Positions 1 through 9,771 are shown, counted from the stretch's first letter. The stretch is 64,000 bases of DNA from Pseudomonas entomophila (GCF_013523165.1 NZ_JAAMQI010000005.1:1-64000), one strand, 5' to 3'. Notes: a model not told the origin generated them from the letters alone. Numbers and translations are program-made.

Positions 1-55
1 TACAATGAATCAAGCAATTCGTGTGGGAGCTCATCAGCTGGCTGATGTCGTCGAT

Positions 56-1592
<1,537 letters not shown>

Positions 1593-1740
1593 AATACTGC
1601 TTGGGTTTTTAAGAAACCCTAAACTTGGCTCAGCAATCTCAAATGACTACTATGATTACTCATGTGTCACTTGTGATGCTGATAATCTATCTGACTATCA
1701 GTCCAAACTCACAAGCACCCACACGAATTGCTTGATTCAA

Positions 1741-1753
1741 GTTGTTAAAGAGC
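1741..1753 (-). promoter_or_regulatory. rrn leader boxA antitermination site
   Basis: On the minus strand this reads GCTCTTTAACAAC, close to the rRNA boxA consensus TGCTCTTTAACA. It lies about 150 nt upstream of the mature 16S 5' end, inside the transcribed leader. BoxA recruits NusB/S10 to make rRNA transcription termination-resistant. The function is inferred from the motif and its position. Confidence 0.8.
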
Positions 1754-1790
1754 GGTTGGTTGAGAAGCTTTCGTCTCAACCGAGGCGCGC

Positions 1791-1818
1791 ATTCTACGCT
1801 GTCCTCGTTGTCTGTCAA
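1791..1818 (-). promoter_or_regulatory. rrn promoter, proximal
   Basis: A sigma-70 promoter on the minus strand: -35 TTGACA (1813-1818), a 16-bp spacer and -10 TAGAAT (1791-1796). The next bases are GCGCGCCTCG, a GC-rich discriminator of the kind expected for growth-rate and ppGpp control of rRNA promoters. It lies about 200 nt upstream of 16S and just upstream of the boxA. Confidence 0.8.
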
Positions 1819-1917
1819 GCGTTTATTTTGAAGTTTTTTTCGATCTGGTGTCTGTCGACACCGTGATCACTTCATGTTGCGCTTGCCCCGCTGCAAGTGC
1901 ATCGCTGCGGGAGGCGA

Positions 1918-1945
1918 ATAATACGTCATTCACAGACAGTGTCAA
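1918..1945 (-). promoter_or_regulatory. rrn promoter, distal
   Basis: A second minus-strand sigma-70 promoter: -35 TTGACA (1940-1945), a 16-bp spacer and -10 TATTAT (1918-1923). The upstream bases (1946-1975) are A/T-rich like an UP element. The tandem arrangement with the proximal promoter is typical of rRNA operons. Together with the leader, these sites account for the 455-bp interval between 16S and the next gene. Confidence 0.65.
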
Positions 1946-2047
1946 CCACTGCATTGAAAATATTTCCAAATCCCTGGGTCGGGCCCAGGCAACTATTCAA
2001 GGCCGCTCTGATCTGTACCTACAGCCCACCTGCAGAGCGAACCCTCC

Positions 2048-2965
2048 ATGAACGATGAACACGAAGAAAAGACCCCCGGCCTCTCGGCCGATGAAGAGCA
2101 GGAAGCCTCTCACAACCAACCCCCGCGTGCAGCCGTGCTGCACGAGATCATCCGCACCCAGGGCGACCACGAGCTCGAGCGCCCCGTCGCAGCCCTCTGG
2201 TGGTCGGCGCTGGCCGCAGGGCTGAGCATGGGGCTCTCGTTCATGGCGATGGGCCTGTTCTCGGCACGCCTGCCAGACGGCGAGAGCAGTCATGTGATCG
2301 CCAGCCTCGGCTACAGCGCGGGGTTTCTGGCCGTCATCATCGCCCGCCAACAGCTGTTCACCGAGAACACCCTCACGGCCGTGCTGCCCCTGATGAGCGC
2401 TCCGACCTTCAGCAACCTCGGACGCCTGCTCAGGCTGTGGGGCGTGGTGCTGGTCGGCAACCTGGCCGGCACGTTGCTGGTGGCCTGGGTCATGCTCGAG
2501 CTGCCGATCTTCGACGCCAAGACCGACGCGGCCTTCCTCGACATCGGCCGCAAGGTCATGGAGAACGACATCGCCCAGATGTTCGCCAAGGGCATCATCT
2601 CGGGCTGGATGATCGCCACCATGGTCTGGATGATCCCGTCCATGGAGCACGCCAAGATCTGGATCATCGTGCTGATCACCTACCTGATGGCCCTGGGCGA
2701 CTTCACCCACATCGTGGTCGGTTCGGTCGAGGTCTCCTACCTGGTCTGGGCTGGCGAGCAGACCTGGAGCGACTTCTGGCTGCAGTTCGCCTTGCCGACC
2801 CTGGCTGGCAACATCATTGGCGGCAGCTTCATCTTCGCGCTGATCAGCCATGCGCAGGTTCGCAGCGACAGCGAGCAGCCACCCTCGCGTGACGGCAAGA
2901 CACCCGAGGCGCCCAGGACCCAGCGTAACCGTGATACGACCGAAGGCGCGTCGCGCAAGCCATGA
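2048..2965 (+). CDS. Formate/nitrite transporter (FNT) family protein, YfdC-like
   Basis: A 305-aa inner-membrane protein. About 50 charged, hydrophilic N-terminal residues precede roughly six hydrophobic segments, for example around ALAAGLSMGLSFMAMGLF and VVLVGNLAGTLLVAWVML. The segment ARQQLFTENTL and the overall layout fit the FNT superfamily of pentameric small-anion channels, in the YfdC-like branch. The substrate cannot be told from sequence: formate and nitrite are the founding examples, but this branch is uncharacterised. It stands alone, divergent from the 16S gene, and is followed by a hairpin at 2973-3005. The C-terminal tail (about 35 residues) is polar and rich in R, E and P. The ATG at 2048 has no strong ribosome-binding site, so the start is moderately certain. 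Confidence 0.85.
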   Translation: MNDEHEEKTPGLSADEEQEASHNQPPRAAVLHEIIRTQGDHELERPVAALWWSALAAGLSMGLSFMAMGLFSARLPDGESSHVIASLGYSAGFLAVIIARQQLFTENTLTAVLPLMSAPTFSNLGRLLRLWGVVLVGNLAGTLLVAWVMLELPIFDAKTDAAFLDIGRKVMENDIAQMFAKGIISGWMIATMVWMIPSMEHAKIWIIVLITYLMALGDFTHIVVGSVEVSYLVWAGEQTWSDFWLQFALPTLAGNIIGGSFIFALISHAQVRSDSEQPPSRDGKTPEAPRTQRNRDTTEGASRKP

Positions 2966-2972
2966 CGCTCAC

Positions 2973-3005
2973 GCATGGGCAGTCGCCGGACCCGGCTGCC
3001 CATGC
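2973..3005 (+). terminator. Hairpin after the FNT gene
   Basis: A 10-bp stem, GCATGGGCAG (2973-2982) against CTGCCCATGC (2996-3005), starts 8 nt after the stop codon. No clear T-run follows, so it may be a weak or Rho-assisted terminator. Confidence 0.45.
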
Positions 3006-3334
3006 ACCTTTGCAATCCCCCTTCCCCTCCCCTCTTTCCTCTCCTCGACCGGCCGCCGATCGGTATCCCCTGGCATGCCGTCGTATTTTTTCGAATAGCC
3101 CATTCCTTGCTCGCTGCGTACCGCTATCATAGGCGGGCATGACGCAACGCCTCTTTCGCTGGAGGGCGGTCGTCGTCATCGACAGCGCTGCAACGTCGTG
3201 CCCTGTTCTAGGTATGCGGCGTGATTGGACCGGCCATGCCCTGGCCTCGAGGTCAAGCGATTCCCTATAGAAGTGCTCCTTAAACCGTTTGCCTGCAACG
3301 CGCGCCCGACAGCGCCCAGGGATTGACCTCGATC
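3006..3334. other. Intergenic region, no gene seen
   Basis: About 330 bp between the FNT gene and the diguanylate cyclase. It has a pyrimidine-rich stretch (about 3005-3050) and a few AT-rich patches that could hold the promoter of the downstream gene. I found no convincing paired -35/-10 elements and no coding potential on either strand. Confidence 0.5.
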
Positions 3335-4411
3335 ATGATCGACAACACGACCGGCAGTGGTCTTTCTTTCGTCAAGCGCATCTACCGGCCACGCATCGTC
3401 GGCAAGGTGCTTGGCCTGATCGCCGTCCTGGCTGCGTTCACCACGCTGACACTGCCCGACTGGGTCTGGGGACTGGTCCTCTTCAATGGGCTGGTCTGGC
3501 CGCACGTCGCCTATTACTGGGCGTCACGTGCCCTCGTGCCTTACAGGGCCGAACGACGCAACCTGCTGATCGACTCCTTGATGACCGGCTTCTGGATCGC
3601 CTGCATGCAGTTCAACCCTCTGCCCAGCCTGACCATCCTGTCGATGGTGACCATGAACAACGTGGCCGTGGGCGGCAAGCGCCTGGTGGCCCAGGGCATG
3701 CTCACGCAGTTGATCGGCATGACGCTGGGCGTCGCTTGCTTCGGCCTGAACCTGCAGCTCATCGTCACGCCCTACCAGGTCTATGCCTGCCTACCGATGC
3801 TGACGCTCTACCCGCTGGCGCTTGGCTGGGTGTCCTACCGCCTGGCCATCACGCTGTCCGAACACAAGCAGCGCCTGGGCATCCTGAGCCGTACGGACAG
3901 CCTGACCGGCCTGCTGAACCACGGCGCCTGGCAGAACCTGCTGAAGGTGGCGTTCCACCGCTGCCAGGCCAAGGGCGAACACGCCATCATCGCGCTGATC
4001 GACGTCGACCACTTCAAGCCGATCAACGACACCTTCGGCCATGCCGTGGGCGATACCGTACTGCGCACGCTGAGCCAGGAGCTCAAGGGCAACCTGCGCC
4101 CGACCGACCGGGCCGGGCGTTATGGCGGCGACGAGTTCTGCGTGTTGCTGCGTGACGTCACCGAAGCCCAGGCCTACCAGATCATGGACCGGGTGCGGCA
4201 ACGCATCGCCAGCTACCATGACCCCTTGCTGCCTGAACTGCGCATCAGCCTGAGCATCGGGCTGGCCAGCTTCCGTGCCGATCTGGGCAGTGCCGATGCC
4301 TGGCTGGAAAATGCCGACAAGGCACTCTACACCGCCAAGCGCCAAGGCCGTGACCAGGTCTTCGCCCGCGCGCTGCCGCCACAACTGCGCCTGGTCAATC
4401 CAGAAGGATGA
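3335..4411 (+). CDS. MASE2-domain membrane diguanylate cyclase (GGDEF)
   Basis: 358 aa from the ATG at 3335. It makes cyclic di-GMP from two GTP, so it probably acts in biofilm and motility control. Residues about 10-170 form a hydrophobic MASE2-type membrane sensor (starts RIYRPRIVGKVLGL). Residues about 183-345 are the GGDEF domain, with an intact GGDEF at 264-268 and an inhibitory I-site RPTD five residues upstream, so both catalysis and product inhibition should be possible. The architecture resembles AdrA/DgcC. No EAL domain is present. An in-frame TTG at 3323 is an alternative start, but an AGG sits too close to it, so the ATG is preferred. The next gene downstream is a histidine kinase; no shared operon signal is evident. 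Confidence 0.93.
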   Translation: MIDNTTGSGLSFVKRIYRPRIVGKVLGLIAVLAAFTTLTLPDWVWGLVLFNGLVWPHVAYYWASRALVPYRAERRNLLIDSLMTGFWIACMQFNPLPSLTILSMVTMNNVAVGGKRLVAQGMLTQLIGMTLGVACFGLNLQLIVTPYQVYACLPMLTLYPLALGWVSYRLAITLSEHKQRLGILSRTDSLTGLLNHGAWQNLLKVAFHRCQAKGEHAIIALIDVDHFKPINDTFGHAVGDTVLRTLSQELKGNLRPTDRAGRYGGDEFCVLLRDVTEAQAYQIMDRVRQRIASYHDPLLPELRISLSIGLASFRADLGSADAWLENADKALYTAKRQGRDQVFARALPPQLRLVNPEG

Positions 4412-4576
4412 CCCTGACCACCCGTCGAGGTGCTCGAGCAATCCCCTTCGCGCAGTGATGCACGTCAATACATCGCACGATGCCTGCGATTCGACCTGAC
4501 CTCGCGCCCCGGCGCAGCGGCCTGCCGACTAGAATGTCTGGCATGGAGTCCGTCCTGACAACCTGCCAGGTAAGGT

Positions 4577-5833
4577 ATGAGCATCGACATCGCAGCCGAC
4601 ATCGCAACGCTTGGGCGCATCACGGCGGTGCCCGCCATTCTGCAAGTCATTCACGAACAGACCGGCCTGCGCTTCGCGGCCGTGGCGCGGGTGACCGAAG
4701 ACCGCTGGACCGCCTGCGCCGTACTCGACCTGCATCATGTCGGCATCCAGCCGGGTGACGCGCTGGACGTGACCACGACGCTGTGCCATGACATCCGGGC
4801 GACCCGTCGCACCATCGTGATCGACCATGCCCGCGAAGACACCCGCTATTGCCGCCATCAAGCTCCGCGCCTGCACGGCTTCGAAAGCTACATTTCGGTA
4901 CCGATCATCCGCGCCGACGGACGCTTCTTCGGTACCCTGTGCGCGCTCGATGCACGGCCCGCCGCCCTGCGCGGTAGCGCCATCGTACCGATGATGGAGG
5001 CCTTCGCCCGGTTGCTGTCGATCCAGATCGCCAGCGAAGAGAGCGCGCAACGCACCGAACACGCCCTGCTCGAGGAACGCGCCATGGCCGACGTGCGCGA
5101 ACACTTCATCGCCGTCCTGGGCCACGACCTGCGCAACCCGTTGTTCGCCATCAGCGCAGGCGCCGAGCTGTTGGCGCAACGCCTGAAAACGCCACGCGAC
5201 GTGACCATCGCGCGCCATATCCAGACCTGCGGCAAGCGCGCCTCACAACTGGTACGTGATGTGCTGGACTTCGCCCGGGGGCGGCTGGGCGGCGGCATCG
5301 TGCTGGACATACGTCCCTGCCCGGACCTGGACAAGGCCATCGAGCATGTCGCTCTGGAACTGCACAGTGTGCATCCACAACGGGACATCCGCTTGTGCCT
5401 GCAGACCTTGCACGGCGTCCACTGTGACCGGGAGCGGATCATGCAGTTGCTGTCCAACCTGATCGCCAATGCCCTCACCCATGGCGCGAGCGATGGCCCC
5501 ATCACCGTTCAGGCCGAGGTCGAGGACGAGGTGCTGCGCATGAGCGTGCACAACCAGGGCGAACCGATCCCGACCGCCATCCTGGCACACCTATTCCAGC
5601 CGTTCACCAGCCCCGTCGATGGCAAACCCCGGCAAGGTCTGGGCCTGGGGCTCTACATCGCCAATCAGATCGCCATGGCCCATGGGGGGCGCCTGAGTGT
5701 CGTCTCGACCCAGGAAGCCGGAACAGCATTCACCTTCACCCTGCCACTGACGCAGGCACTGCCCCAGGCCAGCGACACTCCCTCCTCGACCGATGCCGAG
5801 GACCATCACAGTCCGGAACGCTCGGCGCTCTGA
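4577..5833 (+). CDS. GAF-domain sensor histidine kinase
   Basis: 418 aa with no membrane segment, so a cytoplasmic sensor. Residues about 15-155 form a GAF domain. A HisKA dimerisation domain carries the phospho-acceptor His183 in GHDLRNPLFAIS. The HATPase domain shows the N-box LLSNLIANALTHG, a phytochrome-kinase-like G1 box HNQGEPIP (Asn where Asp is common) and the G2 box GLGLGLYIA. No response regulator is adjacent, so it is an orphan kinase. The architecture is like bacteriophytochrome output modules, but the PAS and PHY domains and the chromophore cysteine region are absent. TAAGG about 5 nt before the ATG supports the start. Its last 28 bp overlap the 3' end of the opposing HlyD-family gene. 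Confidence 0.92.
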   Translation: MSIDIAADIATLGRITAVPAILQVIHEQTGLRFAAVARVTEDRWTACAVLDLHHVGIQPGDALDVTTTLCHDIRATRRTIVIDHAREDTRYCRHQAPRLHGFESYISVPIIRADGRFFGTLCALDARPAALRGSAIVPMMEAFARLLSIQIASEESAQRTEHALLEERAMADVREHFIAVLGHDLRNPLFAISAGAELLAQRLKTPRDVTIARHIQTCGKRASQLVRDVLDFARGRLGGGIVLDIRPCPDLDKAIEHVALELHSVHPQRDIRLCLQTLHGVHCDRERIMQLLSNLIANALTHGASDGPITVQAEVEDEVLRMSVHNQGEPIPTAILAHLFQPFTSPVDGKPRQGLGLGLYIANQIAMAHGGRLSVVSTQEAGTAFTFTLPLTQALPQASDTPSSTDAEDHHSPERSAL

Positions 5834-6681
5834 TGCACCCGCACGCTGGCGGTCATGCCCGCGCTGAGCACCGTGCCCGTCGGGACCTGCTCGAGCCGAA
5901 TGCGCACCGGGATACGCTGCGCCAGGCGCACCCAGTTGAACGTGGGCTCCACCTCGGCCAGCAATTGGCCGTCAGGCGTCGTGTTGCGGTCGTTGATCCC
6001 CCGGCTGATGCTGTCGACACGGCCGGGGATCGGCTCGCCTGCGCTCATCAGCCACACCTGCACCGCGTCGCCCTCGTGCACACGTGGCAGCTTGGTTTCT
6101 TCGAAGTACGCCTGCACATAGAAGGTGGCATCGTCCACCAGCGCCATGACCGACTGCCCTGCCGTGGCGTAGTTGCCCTGTGCCAGGCGCAGGTTGGTGA
6201 TGTGCCCTGCCCTGGGCGCTCGCACATCGCTGCGCGCCAGGTTGATCTTCGCCAGCTCCAGGTCCGCCTGGGCCTGGTGCAGTTCGCCGCGGGCGATGGC
6301 GGCAGTGATCTGCGCGTTCTCGCGGGTCTCGGCACTGATCGCCTCGGCGCCCAGCGCCACCCGGCGAGCGGCTTCGCGTTCGCGCAGGCGCGCTTGCTGC
6401 GCGCGCGTCTCGACCACGGCCTTGGCCTTGTCCACCGCCGCCTGGAAGCGCTCCCGATCGATGCGCATCAACAGCTCGCCGGCCTTGACCGGTTGGTTGT
6501 CCCGCACTCTGAGTTCGCTCACCCAGCCCGACACGTCCGGCGCTATCACGACCACGTCGGCGCGCACCCGTGCATCACGGGTCCAGGGGGTGAGCATGTA
6601 GTACTGCCACAGCTGGTAGCCGGCGAACAGGGCGACGATCACGACACACACGGTGACCAGGACACGGGCGGTCATACGCAT
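5806..6681 (-). CDS. HlyD-family periplasmic adaptor of an AaeAB-type efflux system
   Basis: 291 aa. One N-terminal membrane anchor (about residues 5-25) is followed by a split lipoyl-like domain (APDVSGWVSELRVRDNQPV), an alpha-helical hairpin at about 70-135 rich in A, R and E, and a beta-barrel domain. The short length fits AaeA/EmrA-like adaptors paired with FUSC proteins rather than RND adaptors. It is the third gene of a minus-strand cassette, 9 bp after the DUF1656 gene, with TAAGGAG before its ATG. It should link the FUSC pump to an outer-membrane channel; none is encoded nearby. Aromatic carboxylic acids are the known substrates of AaeAB, but the substrate here is inference. Its end overlaps the histidine kinase by 28 bp. 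Confidence 0.92.
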   Translation of the reverse strand: MRMTARVLVTVCVVIVALFAGYQLWQYYMLTPWTRDARVRADVVVIAPDVSGWVSELRVRDNQPVKAGELLMRIDRERFQAAVDKAKAVVETRAQQARLREREAARRVALGAEAISAETRENAQITAAIARGELHQAQADLELAKINLARSDVRAPRAGHITNLRLAQGNYATAGQSVMALVDDATFYVQAYFEETKLPRVHEGDAVQVWLMSAGEPIPGRVDSISRGINDRNTTPDGQLLAEVEPTFNWVRLAQRIPVRIRLEQVPTGTVLSAGMTASVRVHQSAERSGL

Positions 6682-6690
6682 ACAGGCTCC

Positions 6691-6897
6691 TTAGCGATAA
6701 CTCGGCAGATGGACGATCAACGACAACACACAGACGAACAGCGCCGTGTCGAACAACGCTTCGTGCCAGATCCAGCGCCCCACTACCGTGGCCTGCACCA
6801 GCAGACGCAGCGCGCCGGTCACCACCAGGGCCAGCACCACATCCAGCAGAAAGGGGCTGATCAACACCCCGCCCACTGCCCATTCACGCAACTCCAT
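6691..6897 (-). CDS. DUF1656 (AaeX-like) small membrane protein
   Basis: 68 aa beginning MELREWAVGGVLIS, with two hydrophobic helices (about residues 8-34 and 45-63). It is the small membrane partner typically found between the FUSC pump and the HlyD adaptor in aae-type operons; its mechanism is unknown. The ATG at 6897 overlaps the end of the FUSC gene by 14 bp, so the two are translationally coupled, and 9 bp separate it from the adaptor gene. The longer frame that runs upstream is antisense or out-of-frame shadow inside the FUSC gene. Confidence 0.9.
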   Translation of the reverse strand: MELREWAVGGVLISPFLLDVVLALVVTGALRLLVQATVVGRWIWHEALFDTALFVCVLSLIVHLPSYR

Positions 6898-8920
6898 CCT
6901 CGACCTCCTGCCAACGGCACCAACGGGCCCAACTGCTGCGCAACTGCATGACGGCCCCTTCGGCCAGGCGTAGGGCATCGCTCGACGGTTGTCGCTGCAG
7001 CGCGTCGAGCAGCTGCGTGCTGGCCGCGTCGAGGCGGTCTGCCTGATCGGGGGCAGGGCCTGCGGCCAAAGTATCGCGCACCTGCTCCAGGTATCGCTGC
7101 TCGGCCCCGGCCAACGGCGCCTGGGCGATGGCCAGGCACATGCGCAGGTGCACCAGCTCGTCGCCGATATCCAGGCCATGCAAGCCGTCGTCCCACCGAC
7201 GCCGCTCGACGTCAGGCAGCTCGTGGGCGTGCCGCGCCAGCAGCATCAGGCGATCGGCCATGCGCCCGCCGAACCAGCCATCGGCGCTGCGCAGGTCGCG
7301 CCGGGTGAGCCTGACCAGGTCGCTCTGGGTCGCCGCGCGCAGACGGCGACGCAGCCAGTTGGGGTGGCGCAGCACTACCAGCTTGAAGGCCAGCACGGCG
7401 GCGCTCACCCCCATCAACATGGCCAAGGCGCTGTTGAGCATGGTTTCGACGCTGAACTGCATCGCGTTGAGCGGCGCCACCAGCACGATGAAGTGCAGGC
7501 AGAATGACGTGGCGGTCGGCCCGGTGCGCGGGTTGGCCATGCATAACGCGCCGAGAAACAGGGGCACGCCCAGGCCCAGACACAACAGGGCGAAGCCGCT
7601 CCACTGCGGCAGCAGGATCTGCCCGACGAAAAAGGCGCTCGGAATGGCCAGGGCGATGCCGCGCAAGAAGCTCAAGCCGATCTGCGCGCCGTTCTCGCGG
7701 CTGGCGAACAGGCTGCAGACCACGCAGGTCAGTACCAGTCCACCGATGGCCGACGGCCAGGCCGTGGCCAACCAGAACGTGCACATGGTCAAGAAGGCCA
7801 AGGCGCTGCGTGCACCGAACAGCAAGGCGAGCGGCGGATCGCGGTGCGCCGCCAGGCCTTCGACGACGCCCTTGGGCGCCCTGCCCGCCTCCACGTCGAC
7901 CAGGGCCTGATGCGCGGCCAGGACCTTGTCCAGCAGCAGCGCCAGACGCGCCAGGCAATAGTGCTCGGTGGCGCTGACCTGCTCGTCGTGCGCCGCATCC
8001 CGGATACGCTGCCCGAGCAAGGACAGGTCCGCCACCTGTGGCGTCGCCAGGTGGTCACGCACCGTGTCCAGCCACGGCGCCAGACGCGCGGCTTCATGCT
8101 CGTCGAGCTGCCGCCATTGGCGACGCACCGAGCGGGCCACCCGCAGCAGCACCATCAACTGCTGGCTCAGACCGCCGATGGCCCGCTCCCGCTGACGCCC
8201 ACGCAAGCCTTCGAAACCGGCATGCTCACGCTGGGTGTCGATCGCCACGATGCGCCCGAGGATTTCCAGCAACCCCTGACGCGCCTGCTCGTCGCCTGCC
8301 AGCACCGCGCTGGCTGCACGCAATCCTGCGTCCCAGGCCTGACGCGCCTGGTCGGCCAATTGCTGTTCGACATGCATGGGCCAGAGCAGCGCACTGGTCA
8401 AGGTGGCGCAGACGATGCCCAGGCTGATCTCGGTGCAGCGCGCGACCGCCTGATCGAACACTTGCAGCGGGTTAGAGGTGGCCGGCAAGGCAATGATCGC
8501 CGCCGTGTAGCCTGCCAGCACGAAGGCATAGGCCCAGGCACTGCGCAACTGCGTGGAGGTGGCCGTGCAGATCGCCAACCAGGTGGCCAGGCTCAGCAGG
8601 AACAGCCAGGGCGTCTGGGCGAACAAGGCGATCAGCAGCACCGCCATGCCGGTCCCGGCCACCGTGCCGGCCAGCCGCGCCAGGCCTTTCTGGATCACCA
8701 TGCCGGACAGCGGCTGCGCGACCACGAAGGCCGTCATCAAGGCCCATGACGGCTGCTCCAGCTCCAGGCGCATCGCCAACCACAAGGCCAGGCCGCCCCC
8801 GAGCACGGTCTTGAGCGCGAACTTCACGGCAGTGGCGGTGGGCGCGAACAGCGCCTGCAAGGTGATCGGCACGGCGGGGAACCCTGGACGTCCATGGGAA
8901 TGATCCATAGACAGCGGCAT
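6884..8920 (-). CDS. FUSC-family efflux transporter (AaeB-like)
   Basis: About 678 aa. An N-terminal bundle of hydrophobic helices (for example ALWLAMRLELEQPSWALM) is followed by a long soluble region rich in R, E and L, and then a second membrane bundle at about 350-520. This duplicated layout is that of the fusaric-acid-resistance/AaeB family of proton-driven exporters. It is first gene of a three-gene cassette with DUF1656 and HlyD proteins. The start is uncertain: ATGs at 8920 and 8908 both lack a clear Shine-Dalgarno. The gene begins about 40 bp downstream of the terminator of the candidate small RNA. No regulator gene (LysR-type AaeR) is adjacent. Confidence 0.9.
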   Translation of the reverse strand: MPLSMDHSHGRPGFPAVPITLQALFAPTATAVKFALKTVLGGGLALWLAMRLELEQPSWALMTAFVVAQPLSGMVIQKGLARLAGTVAGTGMAVLLIALFAQTPWLFLLSLATWLAICTATSTQLRSAWAYAFVLAGYTAAIIALPATSNPLQVFDQAVARCTEISLGIVCATLTSALLWPMHVEQQLADQARQAWDAGLRAASAVLAGDEQARQGLLEILGRIVAIDTQREHAGFEGLRGRQRERAIGGLSQQLMVLLRVARSVRRQWRQLDEHEAARLAPWLDTVRDHLATPQVADLSLLGQRIRDAAHDEQVSATEHYCLARLALLLDKVLAAHQALVDVEAGRAPKGVVEGLAAHRDPPLALLFGARSALAFLTMCTFWLATAWPSAIGGLVLTCVVCSLFASRENGAQIGLSFLRGIALAIPSAFFVGQILLPQWSGFALLCLGLGVPLFLGALCMANPRTGPTATSFCLHFIVLVAPLNAMQFSVETMLNSALAMLMGVSAAVLAFKLVVLRHPNWLRRRLRAATQSDLVRLTRRDLRSADGWFGGRMADRLMLLARHAHELPDVERRRWDDGLHGLDIGDELVHLRMCLAIAQAPLAGAEQRYLEQVRDTLAAGPAPDQADRLDAASTQLLDALQRQPSSDALRLAEGAVMQLRSSWARWCRWQEVEDGVA

Positions 8921-8960
8921 CGCGCAGAGGGTCGATCTTCAGCCGATGAAAACGGCACGC

Positions 8961-8986
8961 AAAAAAAGGGGCAACCGAAGTTGCCC
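8961..8986 (-). terminator. Intrinsic terminator with UUCG tetraloop
   Basis: On the minus strand a 7-bp stem GGGCAAC/GTTGCCC closes a cUUCGg tetraloop and is followed directly by a C and then seven T residues (8967-8961). It is one of the strongest intrinsic terminators in the window. It ends the candidate small RNA and any read-through from the gene at 9210-9374, just before the FUSC gene. Confidence 0.88.
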
Positions 8987-9125
8987 TAAATGCCTTGCGT
9001 GCCCTTGTACCCGGGCGCATCGACAGCACGGTTGCCGTGGGTGCGCGCGCGTGAAACAGTCCGGATCGGCGACAGCCTGTCCCGTGAGCCGAAGGTGCCA
9101 TGGTGGGCACCCGTCGCCGTCCGAT
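8961..9125 (-). ncRNA. Candidate Anr-controlled small RNA (PhrS-like in design)
   Basis: A roughly 160-nt transcription unit inferred on the minus strand. It is bounded by an Anr/Fnr-type promoter upstream (9132-9173) and a textbook intrinsic terminator downstream (8961-8986). The predicted transcript can fold: CGGCGAC pairs with GTCGCCG, and inside this GGTGCC pairs with GGCACC. No closed open reading frame with a ribosome-binding site is visible in it. PhrS of P. aeruginosa is a known small RNA of similar size and Anr control; identity with PhrS is not established here. The transcription start near 9125 is an estimate from the -10 box. It could also be the 3' leader portion of the small gene at 9210-9374 plus its terminator, but the dedicated promoter argues otherwise. 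Confidence 0.55.
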
Positions 9126-9131
9126 GAGTGC

Positions 9132-9173
9132 AAGGTAATCGATCCGTATGCGCGCGCCATTGATCAGGGTCAA
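9132..9173 (-). promoter_or_regulatory. Anr/Fnr-type box and -10 element
   Basis: On the minus strand TTGACCCTGATCAA (9173-9160) matches the Anr/Fnr consensus TTGAT-N4-ATCAA at nine of ten fixed bases. After exactly 22 nt comes TACCTT (9137-9132), fitting the TAnnnT -10 form seen at class II Anr promoters, where the box is centred near -41.5. There is no -35 box. Regulation by oxygen limitation is inferred. Confidence 0.6.
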
Positions 9174-9209
9174 TGGTCGCGATGACGTCGCCGCGCCAAG
9201 GGCAGGTAT

Positions 9210-9374
9210 TCAACCTTTGCGGGGCTTGCCCTTGGGCTTTTTCTTCTTCTTCGACGTACCCAGGGGCATGGCCTGCTCGAAGGCCTGGCGCATGTCGTCC
9301 AGGCGCTTGTCGTTGAGGTCATGGACACGTTTGGCGCGCTCGGCACCGAAGTCGATGAGGTTATCCTGGCTCAT
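9210..9374 (-). CDS. Small basic protein of unknown function
   Basis: A 54-aa frame starting MSQDNLIDFGAERAKRVHDL and ending in a highly basic tail, SKKKKKPKGKPRKG. The N-terminal two thirds look amphipathic-helical (RLDDMRQAFEQAM). The tail suggests contact with nucleic acid or with an acidic surface, but I recognise no family with known function. Codon use is GC-rich and Pseudomonas-like, which supports a real gene despite its size. It sits in the same orientation as the gene at 9442 and upstream of the Anr-type promoter. The ATG is followed by a frame without other early starts; no strong Shine-Dalgarno is visible. Confidence 0.7.
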   Translation of the reverse strand: MSQDNLIDFGAERAKRVHDLNDKRLDDMRQAFEQAMPLGTSKKKKKPKGKPRKG

Positions 9375-9441
9375 GGCATGGTCGTTCTGGCGGGACAGGT
9401 GCCCATGATGAAGCGGCGTGTCGGGGCTGACCAGCCCCGGC

Positions 9442-9771
9442 TCAGATTTCGATGTCCACCAACAGGCCTTGACGCGGGCTGTCTCCGGTCAGCGGCACGA
9501 CCGGCACGGTGTTGTCGGCATTGAGTTCGTCGCCCGGCACGGCGCTGTAGCGTTCCTCCCGCTCACGCTGGCGCCGCCCTTGCTGCTGACGTTGCTCTTC
9601 GCGCAGCAGGTAGGTCTGCTCATCGGGATCGCGCTGGTTCTTCAGGTCGATGGTGCTGTCGCCGGCGCCCGGCTGCACGGCCACCACGGGCGCGATGGCC
9701 GGCGCCTGCCTGGGTGGGTCGAGCTGCGACGTGACGGGCACGGCGCTGAGCGGAATGATGGGTGGCAGCAT
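9442..9771 (-). CDS. Conserved hypothetical protein
   Basis: 109 aa from the start MLPPIIPLSAVPVTSQ. The N-terminal 45 residues are rich in P, A and V, followed by a charged segment packed with Q, R and E (about residues 57-78) and a short hydrophobic end (GLLVDIEI). No signal peptide, membrane helix or enzyme motif is evident. A start seven codons earlier (9792) is possible. Small proteins of this type occur in pseudomonads without assigned function. A GC-rich inverted repeat (about 9422-9440) follows the stop codon and may act as a terminator. Confidence 0.6.
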   Translation of the reverse strand: MLPPIIPLSAVPVTSQLDPPRQAPAIAPVVAVQPGAGDSTIDLKNQRDPDEQTYLLREEQRQQQGRRQREREERYSAVPGDELNADNTVPVVPLTGDSPRQGLLVDIEI

